From Listeria ilorinensis (GTDB lineage: Bacteria > Bacillota > Bacilli > Lactobacillales > Listeriaceae): DNA of 64,000 nt. The notes under the pieces were generated by a model, which had not been told where the DNA came from, searched no databases, and saw only the letters and a program-made list of their open reading frames with translations. A program made the translations under genes and the position numbers. Location: NCBI RefSeq assembly GCF_913566895.1, contig NZ_CAJYCN010000013.1:1-64000 (forward strand), in the 5' to 3' direction. Positions 36,982-46,638 of the stretch are shown here, piece after piece; positions within the stretch are counted from its first letter, which is position 1, and the number at the start of each line of letters is the position of its first letter.

Positions 36982-38307
36982 ATGAAAGATGGAGTAAAAA
37001 TCGTAACGATTGGTGGCGGCTCTAGCTATACACCAGAACTAGTTGAAGGATTTATTAAGCGCTATCATGAACTGCCAATCAAAGAACTTTGGTTGGTTGA
37101 CATTGAAGCTGGGAAAGAAAAACTAGAAATTGTTGGGAACATGGCCAAACGGATGGTCAAAGCAGCCGGTCTTGACTGCGAAGTGTATTTAACCCTTGAT
37201 CGCCGTGAAGCACTTAAAGATGCAGACTTTGTCACAACACAATTTCGTGTTGGCCTGCTTGAAGCTCGGATCAAAGACGAAAAAATCCCACTTAGCCATG
37301 GGATTATCGGTCAAGAAACCAATGGTGCCGGTGGAATGTTCAAAGCTTTCCGTACGATTCCGGTTATTTTGAGCATTGTAGAAGATATGCGAGAATTATG
37401 TCCAAATGCTTGGCTGATCAATTTCACGAATCCAGCCGGTATGGTGACAGAAGCAGTGCTCAGATACGGAAAATGGGATAAAGTCATCGGCCTTTGTAAT
37501 GTCCCAATTGGCGCTGTAAAAAGTGCTGAAGCTGTATTGGATAAAAAAGAAGAAGATCTATTCTTCAAATTTGCCGGCATCAACCACTTGCATTGGCATC
37601 GTGTTTTCGATAAAGACGGTACTGAACTGACCGAACAAGTCATTGATGGTCTATATGGTCCGAATGCTAACCCGACCAAAGTCGTTGAAAATATCAAGAA
37701 TATGCGTTTCCTTTACGAACAAGTGAAACACCTGAAAATGCTGCCATGTCCGTATCACCGTTACTACTATATGACAGATGCGATGCTAAAAGAAGAACTG
37801 GAATCGTTCCACAATGAAGGTACACGCGGAGAAGTCGTGAAGAAATTGGAAGACAGCCTGTTCGAACTTTACAAAGATCCAAATCTTGATTACAAACCAG
37901 AAGAACTCTCAAAACGTGGCGGCGCTCATTATAGTGATGCGGCATGTGAAATTATCAACTCGATCTACAACAATAAAGGAACCATCATGGTCGTTTCCAC
38001 ACGTAATAACGGCGCGATTGATGATGTCCCGTATGACAGTGCAGTAGAAATCACCAGTGTTATCCGTGCCCACGGAGCCGAACCAATCAACTTCGGCAAA
38101 TTCCCGCCAGCACAACGCGGCTTACTGCAAGTCATGAAAGCAATGGAAGAGCTAACAATCGAAGCTGCTGTAACTGGCGATTACAGCACCGCTCTTCAAG
38201 CTTTCACATTGAATCCGCTTGTACCAAGTGGCGATTTAGCAAAAGAAGTGCTTGATGAATTACTTGAAGCGCATAAAGAACATTTGCCACAATTTTTTGC
38301 GAAATAA
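36982..38307 (+). CDS. 6-phospho-beta-glucosidase (GH4)
   Basis: A 441-residue GH4 enzyme, paralogue of 15590-16915, with VTIGGGSSYTPEL (8-20), Cys172 (GLCNVP) and His202 (GINHLHWH). It needs NAD+ and Mn2+ and cleaves phosphorylated beta-glucosides. It has a clear GGAGG site and is followed by a terminator, so it is a single-gene unit under the divergent LacI regulator. No PTS permease is adjacent. Confidence 0.9.
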   Translation: MKDGVKIVTIGGGSSYTPELVEGFIKRYHELPIKELWLVDIEAGKEKLEIVGNMAKRMVKAAGLDCEVYLTLDRREALKDADFVTTQFRVGLLEARIKDEKIPLSHGIIGQETNGAGGMFKAFRTIPVILSIVEDMRELCPNAWLINFTNPAGMVTEAVLRYGKWDKVIGLCNVPIGAVKSAEAVLDKKEEDLFFKFAGINHLHWHRVFDKDGTELTEQVIDGLYGPNANPTKVVENIKNMRFLYEQVKHLKMLPCPYHRYYYMTDAMLKEELESFHNEGTRGEVVKKLEDSLFELYKDPNLDYKPEELSKRGGAHYSDAACEIINSIYNNKGTIMVVSTRNNGAIDDVPYDSAVEITSVIRAHGAEPINFGKFPPAQRGLLQVMKAMEELTIEAAVTGDYSTALQAFTLNPLVPSGDLAKEVLDELLEAHKEHLPQFFAK

Positions 38308-38312
38308 AGAAC

Positions 38313-38352
38313 AAAAAGCTCAGACAGTTGATTCACTGTTTGAGCTTTTTCG
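38313..38352 (+). terminator. Terminator after GH4
   Basis: AAAAAGCTCAgACAGT / ACTGTtTGAGCTTTTT hairpin. Confidence 0.85.
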
Positions 38353-38419
38353 TATAATGAAACCATTCCCAGCTTATATGCTACAAGGTGGCTGCTCTAT
38401 TTTTATAAAGTAAACCTAT

Positions 38420-39283
38420 CTATTTCTCCCAAGCCTTTAGATTTTTCTTAACAAATTGCCGGAAAGTCTGAGGTTTTTTACCCATGATCTGCTCAAATAC
38501 AGGCGTTGTTTTCTTTGCGGTGCCCATCCGCGTCATCATGTAAAGCATACTCATAACAGTTGAATATTCTTTATCTAGGCCTCGTACATGAATCCAATAT
38601 TTTTTTGCAAGGGAAGGCTTAGGGTTTGCATAGCGAATGGGACGTTCTAATTCTTCTGATAAGATTTGAGCTGCTTCAAAGTAATCAACAGCATCCGGAC
38701 CGGTAATCGAATAGGCGTTATTTTGATGCTTTTCTGGCTCAGTTAGAACCTTTGCCGTAATTTCACCAATATCCTCTGCATCAATAAAACTTGTCAATGC
38801 CTTCTTTACAGGAACAACAATACGATCAAAGTGCTTAATTTCAAAAGCGTGAACGCCACTGATGTTCTGCATAAAAAAGCTTGGCCGAATATGACAATAA
38901 GGAAGACCTGCCCGCTCAATATATTTTTCAATTTTATGGTGAGGAGGTATAGGATTTTTTTCTACACCGATAAGTGAAAGAAAGCTAACAAGTTTCATAT
39001 CACCTTTTGATCTTAGTGCCTCTATAAAAGGTTTCAAATCTTCTGGTTTTCCTAAATGAGGAGGACGCATGATAAAAACGCGATCAACATTTTTGAGCGC
39101 CGATTCAAAAGTTTTGGAATCTGTGAAATCAAAGAATACAGCGTCTACTTTATCGCCAAACTTGTTTTGCACTGCTTCCACATTGATATCTGCTGCTACA
39201 ACTTCCTGTTCATTTTCAATTAAATATTGGGTTACATAGCTACCTACATTTCCAAGTGCACCTGTTACCATTACCTTACTCAT
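38420..39283 (-). CDS. NmrA-like NAD(P)-binding protein
   Basis: A 287-residue atypical short-chain dehydrogenase / NmrA family protein with the Rossmann motif VTGALGNVGSYV and an IRPSFFMQN segment in place of the YxxxK motif. Such proteins serve as quinone or NAD(P) redox sensors or isoflavone-type reductases. The start at 39283 has GGAGGACA upstream. It overlaps the MarR gene by eight bases, so the two are coexpressed. Confidence 0.82.
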   Translation of the reverse strand: MSKVMVTGALGNVGSYVTQYLIENEQEVVAADINVEAVQNKFGDKVDAVFFDFTDSKTFESALKNVDRVFIMRPPHLGKPEDLKPFIEALRSKGDMKLVSFLSLIGVEKNPIPPHHKIEKYIERAGLPYCHIRPSFFMQNISGVHAFEIKHFDRIVVPVKKALTSFIDAEDIGEITAKVLTEPEKHQNNAYSITGPDAVDYFEAAQILSEELERPIRYANPKPSLAKKYWIHVRGLDKEYSTVMSMLYMMTRMGTAKKTTPVFEQIMGKKPQTFRQFVKKNLKAWEK

Positions 39284-39704
39284 TCTCTTTGTCCTCCAAT
39301 AGAATTTTATTTGCTTTATCAAGCAGCATTATCAGTGTTTCAAAATCAGCGCCAAGCTTTGTTGCAAGTAGTGACATAGTACTTAGATACTCTGTAAAGG
39401 TTTCCTCAACCAAAATTTTTGCTTTGTGAGTGGGAGAGAGAATAAAACTACGCTTATCAGTTTGGGAAGGAACTTTTTTTAGAAAGCCCTTTTTTGAGAG
39501 CGAGGCTACCTGTGCAGCAATCAACGGTTTTTTGACCTTAAAGAAATCTGCTGCCATTACAGATGTGACGGCCGTTTCGGTCTTACAAATATAAATTAAT
39601 AGTCCCATTTCTCCTGAACGAATAGGCAGGTTCTTTTTTGTATGCATATTCAGACGGCAGAAAAGTGAAACGGCTTCTGCCCCGTGCTCCAATTGGTTAT
39701 CCAT
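39276..39704 (-). CDS. MarR-family regulator
   Basis: A 142-residue MarR-type winged-helix protein (AADFFKVKKPLIAAQVASLS recognition region, then TDKRSFILSP wing). It heads the operon with the NmrA-like gene, and a perfect 20-base inverted repeat just upstream is its likely autoregulatory operator. Confidence 0.82.
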   Translation of the reverse strand: MDNQLEHGAEAVSLFCRLNMHTKKNLPIRSGEMGLLIYICKTETAVTSVMAADFFKVKKPLIAAQVASLSKKGFLKKVPSQTDKRSFILSPTHKAKILVEETFTEYLSTMSLLATKLGADFETLIMLLDKANKILLEDKENE

Positions 39705-39722
39705 ATATGTCCCTCCATTAAA

Positions 39723-39767
39723 AAAGTTAATCGAATTAACTATATGATAGTTAATTCGATTAACTTT
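39723..39767. promoter_or_regulatory. Perfect 20-bp inverted repeat, probable MarR operator
   Basis: The left arm AAAGTTAATCGAATTAACTA (39723-39742) and the right arm (39748-39767) are perfect reverse complements with a five-base spacer. Each arm is itself nearly palindromic (GTTAATCGAATTAAC), so the site looks like two adjacent MarR dimer sites about 25 bases apart, centre to centre. Confidence 0.7.
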
Positions 39768-39875
39768 GTCAACTTATTTGTTAGATGTTATTCCAAAACA
39801 ATGGAGCTATCGATCTACTTCTGCTAGAGCCATGCCTCAATATACTAAATCTAGGGTTCTGCACTCAAAACTTTA

Positions 39876-39919
39876 TCAAAAAAACTGCAAACCAAGCATT
39901 TTCTACTTAGTTTGCAGTT
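39876..39919 (-). terminator. lacD terminator (minus strand)
   Basis: AACTGCAAAC / GTTTGCAGTT stem; on the minus strand it is followed by TTTTTTTG. The bases 39768-39875 between it and the MarR operator show no gene I trust. Confidence 0.75.
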
Positions 39920-39942
39920 TCAGTCCCTGTGAAAGGGGCTTT

Positions 39943-40956
39943 TTATTTTTCCACCACATGAACGTCATCAAGAGTGCCATATTTTGTCCACCAAGGAACA
40001 GCACCTGCATCTAACAACTCATTCAGGGATGTAATATTTTCTTTACCTTGCGTACGCAGCCATTCGCGTAAAGCATCATCGCCTTGTTTCCCGTAAACTT
40101 CAATACCATCTTTCCAAGTCGCACGTCCACAAAGCACACCGCTGTATTGAACATTATGCTGGTTGGCAAAAGCAATGGTTTTATGGAAAAGTTCAGCCGT
40201 TACCCCTGCACTCAAATAAATAAACGGCAGTGGGCTAAGATCAGAACATTCTTCAAAGTGTTCGGCTGCTTCTGATTGCGTATAAGCCGTTTCGCCTTTA
40301 GCAAAGCCTTCCACATAATTAAAGTTGACTGGTACTTCTAGTTTTAAAACGTCTACGCCATAGCGTGGTTTAGAAAATTCCTTGATTGCTGCTTTGACTT
40401 TAGCTGGTTTTAGTTTTGCATATTCAAGTGAACTGGAATCCGTCACTTTTGAATCATAGGTGATCGGTTCAAGAAAGAATGGAATATCCACGGTACGACA
40501 TTCTGCTCCGATCCGTTCTAAAAAGGCGTATTTGATTTCATTGATTTCAGCAGGTTCATCTGGATCATAATAAACGAGAATTTTTACTGCATCTCCACCA
40601 TTTTCTTTGATCCGCAGTGCAGATAAATCTTCAATTAAATCAGGTAATTTTCCGGCAATCGTTGTATCATAACCAGTTTTTTCATATGAAGTGAGGAGAC
40701 CACAACCCTCGTGGCGAGCTTTGATAGCGGGTGTCCCAAACTCCAAATCAAGAAGAATCGCGGAAGCGTAAGGTGTTAATTCCTCAGAAACAAGCTGTTT
40801 GAAATCCTCAACATCTTTTTTATCTTCCGTACCTTTTGCTTCTTTGATCATTTTTTTGAGGGAGCCTCGTTGATCGATCGCAAGTGCGGCAATCACACCA
40901 TTTTCGTTCGAAAGTCTTTGGAGTCCATCAAATTTTCCTTTAGTAATAGTTACCAT
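39943..40956 (-). CDS. lacD: Tagatose 1,6-diphosphate aldolase
   Basis: A 337-residue class I aldolase of the LacD type, splitting tagatose 1,6-bisphosphate to glyceraldehyde 3-phosphate and dihydroxyacetone phosphate. Signatures are ALAIDQRGSLKKMI, LLDLEFGTPAI, the Schiff-base lysine region VDVLKLEVPVN and PFIYLSAGV. It has GGAGATCG upstream. It stands alone, without lacABC or a PTS. Confidence 0.9.
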   Translation of the reverse strand: MVTITKGKFDGLQRLSNENGVIAALAIDQRGSLKKMIKEAKGTEDKKDVEDFKQLVSEELTPYASAILLDLEFGTPAIKARHEGCGLLTSYEKTGYDTTIAGKLPDLIEDLSALRIKENGGDAVKILVYYDPDEPAEINEIKYAFLERIGAECRTVDIPFFLEPITYDSKVTDSSSLEYAKLKPAKVKAAIKEFSKPRYGVDVLKLEVPVNFNYVEGFAKGETAYTQSEAAEHFEECSDLSPLPFIYLSAGVTAELFHKTIAFANQHNVQYSGVLCGRATWKDGIEVYGKQGDDALREWLRTQGKENITSLNELLDAGAVPWWTKYGTLDDVHVVEK

Positions 40957-41205
40957 ATTTATCGATCTCCTTTGAATAAATTTCTGACCTAACCTGACTA
41001 TATTTGTTTACCCTGGAAATATCTGGTTAAACCTAATGATAAAGAGTTTTCGTGATTTCTGCAAATCATAATATAAAATTTGCAAAACCGAGCAGTTTAG
41101 ACTACTATCTAATCAGGAGTCTGTGCGCAGTGGTTTGGGGGAACCAGTTAACTTTCTTGAGTAAAACTTTTCTGAGCGATAAGTTTTGAAATAGGAAGTG
41201 ATAGC

Positions 41206-42402
41206 ATGAGAAAGCAGCAAATAAATCGATCGATGCAAAATAAGCAGCGAAAGAGAAGACAGCTGTTTTTCAGTATTTTGTTGATTTGCCTTTTGCTGGT
41301 TTTGATTTTTGGAGTGGTCCAAATTTTTACACCGCAAACCTTTTCTAACGCAACAGAGAAAACTCAAAAGAAAATGATTAAAAAGCAGCAAAGCACCACG
41401 AAGTTAGCAGAATCACCTAAGAAGGAAGAACGTTTTATTCCCACAGAAACAATTGTGCAGAATCAGGAAATCGACCAGTATCTGCAGCAAATCGGTTTTA
41501 ATGGAACGGCAATGGTTGTGCGAGAAGGCAAAGTCATCATCGACAAAGGTTATGGCTTAGCGAACCGGGAGCAGCAGGTAGAAAATCGTACTGATACTGG
41601 TTATTATATTGGTTCTGCTCAAAAAGCATTCATTGCTACCGCTATTTTACAACTTGAAGAAGCCGGCAAACTAAATATAGATGATCCGATCAGCCAATAT
41701 CTGCCAGACTTCCCAAACGGTCAAAACATCAAGCTTCGTCATCTGTTGACTCATACTTCTGGGATCGTTGGTCATACAGAAGGACAAGGTGCCATCACAC
41801 CTGAAGAACTGGTTCGAGATATTGAAAAGCAAGGGATCAAACGGCAGCCCGGCAAGTGGAATTATCTGGATTCGAATTACACAGTACTGGCTTATCTGGT
41901 AGAAAAAATCAGTGATACGAAGCTGTCTGACTATATTCAGACCCATATTTTTGATCCTTGTGGGATGAAAGGTGCGGGCTTTTATCAAACTTTTACTGAT
42001 CAAAAATACCCGTCAACAGGTTATTATGTAGCAAAAGATGGCTCATACGGGACACCTTCCTTGCCAGACCTGTCACAATTGTATGGCGTAGGCAATATGT
42101 ATATGCGAGCAATTGACATGTATTTATTTGATAAAGGCATAGCAGAGCGAAAACTAATCAATGAAGAGAGCTATCAAAAAATGTTTACAAAAGGTAGTAA
42201 TTCAGGCTATGGCTTTGGTTTTTATGTGGATCCCGGTAGTTATAATAACCATGGCATCTTAAATGGCTGGAATGCCTCCAATAGTTTTAGCCATAGTGGA
42301 AAAACTTTTGTTGTTCTTCTGTCGAACGTCCAAAATAATATTGCTTCATTTGGAAAAGTAAATAATGAGATATACCAATTATTAAACAAAGCAGATGCAT
42401 AA
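41206..42402 (+). CDS. Membrane-anchored class C beta-lactamase-fold serine hydrolase
   Basis: A 398-residue protein with a basic N-terminus, one membrane helix (about 20-41), a Lys/Gln-rich linker and a beta-lactamase / D,D-peptidase domain. The catalytic SAQK (Ser137-Lys140) is clear, as is HSG near residue 363 (SFSHSGKTF). The second motif is YLD at about 220-222 in place of the usual YSN. It resembles the Listeria penicillin-binding-like protein lmo0540, from memory. The 250 bases before it show no further gene. Confidence 0.85.
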   Translation: MRKQQINRSMQNKQRKRRQLFFSILLICLLLVLIFGVVQIFTPQTFSNATEKTQKKMIKKQQSTTKLAESPKKEERFIPTETIVQNQEIDQYLQQIGFNGTAMVVREGKVIIDKGYGLANREQQVENRTDTGYYIGSAQKAFIATAILQLEEAGKLNIDDPISQYLPDFPNGQNIKLRHLLTHTSGIVGHTEGQGAITPEELVRDIEKQGIKRQPGKWNYLDSNYTVLAYLVEKISDTKLSDYIQTHIFDPCGMKGAGFYQTFTDQKYPSTGYYVAKDGSYGTPSLPDLSQLYGVGNMYMRAIDMYLFDKGIAERKLINEESYQKMFTKGSNSGYGFGFYVDPGSYNNHGILNGWNASNSFSHSGKTFVVLLSNVQNNIASFGKVNNEIYQLLNKADA

Positions 42403-42409
42403 AAATGAG

Positions 42410-42440
42410 AACCACATTGTTCAACGATGTGGTTTTTTTC
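42410..42440 (+). terminator. Terminator
   Basis: AACCACAT / ATGTGGTT hairpin followed by seven T. Confidence 0.85.
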
Positions 42441-42536
42441 TGCAATATTTTGGTAGATTTTGAAAGATATTATTGCCTCAATTGAATGGATTTAGCGAAT
42501 GAATGGTTTATTTATGGTAAAATATGAATGTAAATA

Positions 42537-42586
42537 AAAGAAAATGATCGATAATGAAAGAAAATGATTGATTTTGAATGATTGAG
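42537..42586 (+). promoter_or_regulatory. Direct-repeat operator of FruR
   Basis: Two consecutive 20-base units (42537-42556 and 42557-42576, both starting AAAGAAAATGAT and sharing TGATYGAT) plus a partial third (AATGATTGA) lie just ahead of fruR. Spaced direct repeats of this kind are typical DeoR-family binding sites. Confidence 0.55.
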
Positions 42587-42618
42587 ATGCTACTATATAA
42601 ATGGATGGAGGAAATGAA

Positions 42619-43371
42619 ATGTTAAATGCAGAACGAAAACAACGCATTATTGAAAATCTCGAACGAGTAGGTGTCATTAAACTAATTGAATTAGTTGAAG
42701 CTCTGGACTGTTCGGAATCAACAATTAGAAGAGATTTGATCGAACTAGAACAAGAAGGATTTTTGGAACGAGTTCATGGTGGAGCGAGATTATTAAATGC
42801 ACATAACATCGAGCCAAGCATGAACGAAAAATCTTTCAAAAACATTCATAGTAAGCAAGAAATTGCACGATACAGTGCAGAATTAGTGGCAGAAGGTGAT
42901 TGTATTTATTTGGATGCTGGTTCCACAACGATTGAAATGATCCCTTTTCTGGCCGATCGACGTATTACAGTCGTTACAAATGGATTAGCCCATATTGAAA
43001 AACTCGTACAGCTTCGAGTGAATGCCTATCTTTTAGGTGGGAAAATGAAAGTGCATACAAAAGCAGTGATCGGTGCAGTTGCGCTTAATAATCTAACAAA
43101 TTACCATTTTGATAAAGCTTTTCTCGGAACCAATGCGATACATTCTGATTATGGTCACACAACCCCAGACACGGAAGAAGCATTGTTAAAAAGATCAGCA
43201 GGCAAGCAGGCAGCGAATACCTATGTGCTGGCTGACCATAGTAAATTTGGACACATTCATTTTGCACGTATTTTTGATTTAGAAGATGCTACGATTGTGA
43301 CGGACTATATTCCACAAGAAATGAAAGATTCCTTTATCCAAAAAACAAAAATAATCGAGGTGGAAAAATGA
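42619..43371 (+). CDS. fruR: DeoR-family repressor of the fructose operon
   Basis: A 250-residue protein with an N-terminal DeoR HTH (LVEALDCSESTIRRDLIELE) and a C-terminal DeoRC sensor domain (YLDAGSTTIEMI), which binds phosphosugars. ATG 42619 follows GGAGGAAATG; the in-frame ATG 42601 lacks a site. It overlaps fruK by ATGA. Likely inducer: fructose 1-phosphate, by analogy with FruR of other Firmicutes. Confidence 0.9.
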   Translation: MLNAERKQRIIENLERVGVIKLIELVEALDCSESTIRRDLIELEQEGFLERVHGGARLLNAHNIEPSMNEKSFKNIHSKQEIARYSAELVAEGDCIYLDAGSTTIEMIPFLADRRITVVTNGLAHIEKLVQLRVNAYLLGGKMKVHTKAVIGAVALNNLTNYHFDKAFLGTNAIHSDYGHTTPDTEEALLKRSAGKQAANTYVLADHSKFGHIHFARIFDLEDATIVTDYIPQEMKDSFIQKTKIIEVEK

Positions 43372-44279
43372 TTTATACAGTAACCTTAAATCCATCGATT
43401 GACTATATTGTTCAGGTTGAAGATTTAAAGCTTGGTGAACTCAACCGAATGAAACATGATGATAAACTGCCCGGCGGGAAAGGAATCAATGTCTCGCGCG
43501 TTTTAAATCAGCTTAATGTCAATTCGCAAGCAACAGGTTTTTTGGGCGGATTTACAGGTGGATTTATCAAAGATTGGCTGGAAGAAGAAGGCGTGAAGAC
43601 GGGTTTTGTTAAGATTTCCGATGATACCCGCATTAATATCAAATTGAAACACGGTGAAGAAACCGAGATCAATGGCTTAGGACCGACTATTTCAAAGCAG
43701 GAACAAACCGTTTTCTTTGAAAAAATGCAAGCAGTCAAGACAGGCGATATTGTCATCCTTTCGGGGAGTGTGCCACCTTCCCTTGGAAATAATTTTTATG
43801 AACAGATTATTGCGCATTGTCTAGAAATCGGCGCTGACTTTATGATTGATACAACAGGATCTGAACTGCTGGAGGCTTTGCCTAAAAAACCACTACTCAT
43901 CAAACCGAATCATCATGAACTTGCTGAACTTTTCGGTGTGCCCCTTAAGACTAGAGAAGACATCATTGTTTATGGAAAGAAATGTCTGGATCTAGGCGCA
44001 CAGCATGTAATTGTCTCAATGGCAGGAGATGGGGCTTTATTTTTTGAAGGGGAAAATGTCTATTTTGCAGAACCGATCAAAGGTGTTGTCAAAAATTCAG
44101 TTGGTGCAGGTGATTCAATGATTGCCGGTTTTGTGGGTGCTTATTCAGTCACAAAAGAACCGCTGGAAGCATTTAAAACAGGTGTAGCGACTGGTACTGC
44201 TACAGCCTTCTCTACAGATTTAGCAAAAAAAGCCTTTATTAATGAAATGAAGCCAAAAGTAAAGCTTATCAAACTTTAA
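43368..44279 (+). CDS. fruK: 1-phosphofructokinase
   Basis: A 303-residue PfkB-family kinase converting fructose 1-phosphate to fructose 1,6-bisphosphate. The N-terminus MIYTVTLNPSIDYIVQV, the GGKGINVSRVL substrate site and the C-terminal NSVGAGDSMIAGF (catalytic Asp) are canonical. The operon order fruR-fruK-fruA supports 1-phosphofructokinase over tagatose-6-phosphate kinase. Confidence 0.93.
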   Translation: MIYTVTLNPSIDYIVQVEDLKLGELNRMKHDDKLPGGKGINVSRVLNQLNVNSQATGFLGGFTGGFIKDWLEEEGVKTGFVKISDDTRINIKLKHGEETEINGLGPTISKQEQTVFFEKMQAVKTGDIVILSGSVPPSLGNNFYEQIIAHCLEIGADFMIDTTGSELLEALPKKPLLIKPNHHELAELFGVPLKTREDIIVYGKKCLDLGAQHVIVSMAGDGALFFEGENVYFAEPIKGVVKNSVGAGDSMIAGFVGAYSVTKEPLEAFKTGVATGTATAFSTDLAKKAFINEMKPKVKLIKL

Positions 44280-44297
44280 AAAAATGGAGGAACTAAA

Positions 44298-46172
44298 ATG
44301 AAAATCACGGACTTACTCAGCAAAGACGTTATGATTATGTCACTTCAAGCCCGGACAAAAGAGGCAGCCATTGATGAGATGATAAATGCTCTTAAGACAC
44401 ACGATAAAATCAATGATGTGACTATTTTCAAAGAAGCAATCATGTCACGGGAAGCACAGAGTTCCACAGGGATTGGTGAAGGAATTGCTATGCCGCATGC
44501 AAAAACAAAAGCCGTCAATACACCAACTGTTGTGTTTGCTAAAAGTGAAGCAGGCCTTGATTATGAATCGTTGGACGGCCAGCCTGCACATCTGTTCTTC
44601 ATGATCGCAGCTCCAGATGGCGCAAATGAAACGCATTTAGAAACACTTGCTGCACTTTCACGCTTACTTGTCCACCCAACATTTGTGGAAAGCTTAAAAA
44701 AAGCGCAAACCCCTGATGAAGTAATAAATTTGTTCGATCAAGAACAAGCTGATTCAGAAGGAAATGTCCAGGAAACACCTGCATCTACAGAAGATAAAAA
44801 AGAATTTGTTGTTGCTGTAACTGCTTGTCCAACAGGTATTGCGCACACTTACATGGCTGAAGACGCACTTAAAAACAAAGCAAAAGAATTAGGCGTCGAG
44901 ATTCGTGTGGAAACAAATGGTTCAGAGGGTGTGAAACATCGGCTAACTAAAGAGGAGATCGACCGAGCTGCAGGTGTGATTGTTGCTGCTGATAAAAATG
45001 TTGAAATGGCACGTTTTGATGGAAAGCATGTACTGCAAACACCAGTAAGCGATGGGATTCGTAAACCTGAAGAACTTATCAGCCGTGCATTGAAACAAGA
45101 TGCGCCGGTTTTCCACAGCGATGGTGCTGTAAATAAAGAAGAGTCTGAAGAAAAGTTGTCAGTCGGGAGTAAAATTTATAAAGACTTGATGAACGGAATT
45201 TCGCATATGCTGCCGTTTGTTGTTGGTGGCGGGATTTTGATGGCCGTTTCCTTCTTAATTGAAGGTTTTGCCCCCGATAGCTCTATCTTTAAAATGCTCG
45301 GTCAAATTACAGGTGGCGAAACAGGTGCGTTTCTCTTCCTGATTCCAATACTAGCCGGTTTTATTGCAAGCAGTATTGGTGATCGCCCTGCTTTAATGCC
45401 TGGTATGGTTGGCGGTCTAATGGCTGCACAAACAGGCGCCGGATTCCTTGGAGGTTTAGCAGCTGGTTTCTTAGCTGGTTATGTTGTTTTAGGACTTAAA
45501 AAAGTATTTGCCGGCATACCAAAATCTTTAGATGGTTTGAAACCGATTTTGCTCTATCCAGTATTTGGCCTATTAATCACTGGCGGAATCATGTATTATG
45601 TGGCCGATCCAATCTTTAAAGTCATTAATGATTTCCTAGTAACGCAATTAGAAGGACTAGGAACTACCAATGCAGTTATTTTAGGAGTTGTTTTGGGTGG
45701 CATGATGGCCATTGATATGGGCGGTCCATTTAATAAGGCAGCTTATACCTTTGCAATTGGTGTATTTACTTCGACAGGTGATGGTACATTTATGGCAGCA
45801 GTTATGGCTGGTGGTATGGTTCCTCCGCTTGCTATTGCACTTGCAACGACCTTCTTCCGGAATAAATTTACAGAACAGGAAAAACAAGCTGGCTTAACAA
45901 ACTATGTTTTGGGACTATCCTTTATTACAGAAGGGGCTATCCCGTTTGCCGCTGCCGATCCGCTTCGTGTTATTGTATCCTCAGTCATTGGCTCAGCTAT
46001 TGCCGGCGGACTGACGCAATTCTGGCATTTAAATGTTCCGGCTCCTCATGGTGGTATATTTGTTGCACCACTTGCTAATCAGCCATTACTGTTTTTACTG
46101 GCAATTGTTATTGGCACAGTTGTCGCTGGACTCATTTATGGTTTTTGGAAGAAACCGGCAAAAGAAATTTAA
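44298..46172 (+). CDS. fruA: Fructose PTS enzyme IIABC
   Basis: A 624-residue fused transporter. EIIA spans residues 1 to about 150 with phospho-His67 in AMPHAKT. EIIB spans about 168-265 with phospho-Cys177 in VTACPTGIAHTYMAE. EIIC follows from about 290 with roughly nine helices. It imports fructose as fructose 1-phosphate, the FruK substrate. A terminator follows. Confidence 0.94.
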   Translation: MKITDLLSKDVMIMSLQARTKEAAIDEMINALKTHDKINDVTIFKEAIMSREAQSSTGIGEGIAMPHAKTKAVNTPTVVFAKSEAGLDYESLDGQPAHLFFMIAAPDGANETHLETLAALSRLLVHPTFVESLKKAQTPDEVINLFDQEQADSEGNVQETPASTEDKKEFVVAVTACPTGIAHTYMAEDALKNKAKELGVEIRVETNGSEGVKHRLTKEEIDRAAGVIVAADKNVEMARFDGKHVLQTPVSDGIRKPEELISRALKQDAPVFHSDGAVNKEESEEKLSVGSKIYKDLMNGISHMLPFVVGGGILMAVSFLIEGFAPDSSIFKMLGQITGGETGAFLFLIPILAGFIASSIGDRPALMPGMVGGLMAAQTGAGFLGGLAAGFLAGYVVLGLKKVFAGIPKSLDGLKPILLYPVFGLLITGGIMYYVADPIFKVINDFLVTQLEGLGTTNAVILGVVLGGMMAIDMGGPFNKAAYTFAIGVFTSTGDGTFMAAVMAGGMVPPLAIALATTFFRNKFTEQEKQAGLTNYVLGLSFITEGAIPFAAADPLRVIVSSVIGSAIAGGLTQFWHLNVPAPHGGIFVAPLANQPLLFLLAIVIGTVVAGLIYGFWKKPAKEI

Positions 46173-46182
46173 AACCTATTCC

Positions 46183-46218
46183 AAACAGTCTTTCTTATCA
46201 AAAGAAAGGCTGTTTTTT
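46183..46218 (+). terminator. Terminator of the fru operon
   Basis: AAACAGtCTTTCTT / AAGAAAGgCTGTTT hairpin with T-run. Confidence 0.85.
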
Positions 46219-46281
46219 GTTGAAATAGTCGAATTCTCAAATTTCTGCTGTTATAATAAAAGAGAAGAAGGGGTGGTACAT

Positions 46282-46632
46282 ATGGATTTTGGTGAAAAAC
46301 TAATTAATCTACGGAAAAAGAATCGCATGACGCAGAAACAATTAGCACAAAAAATTGGTGTAACAGCATCTACAATCAGTAAATATGAAAATGACAATCA
46401 TCGCCCACCTATTTTTATTTTAGCTAAACTTGCAGAGACTCTTGGTACCACAACGGACTTTCTCTTAGATGACGTGGCAGGTTTGCGTGAAAAAAATTCT
46501 GTCAATGCTTTTCCGTTAATTGGCAATCCGGAACTGGAAAAGTGGTATCTAGAACTCCCCTATACACTGTCAGAAAAGGACTTGCTTCTTTTAAAACAAA
46601 TCTCAGAAGCGATCGAAAAACAAAAATCCTAA
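46282..46632 (+). CDS. XRE-family regulator
   Basis: A 116-residue protein with an N-terminal HTH_3 domain (MTQKQLAQKIGVTASTISKY, residues 16-35) and a C-terminal segment with no recognised domain. ATG 46282 follows AGAAGGGG; the longer frame from 46033 runs inside fruA. In L. monocytogenes a similar small regulator sits between the fru operon and comK, as I recall. Confidence 0.82.
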   Translation: MDFGEKLINLRKKNRMTQKQLAQKIGVTASTISKYENDNHRPPIFILAKLAETLGTTTDFLLDDVAGLREKNSVNAFPLIGNPELEKWYLELPYTLSEKDLLLLKQISEAIEKQKS

Positions 46633-46638
46633 AGAGAT

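Noticed and set aside
39766-40014. Plus-strand ORF between the MarR and lacD genes
   Set aside because: It runs through the lacD terminator and into lacD on the other strand and has no ribosome-binding site or recognisable motif.
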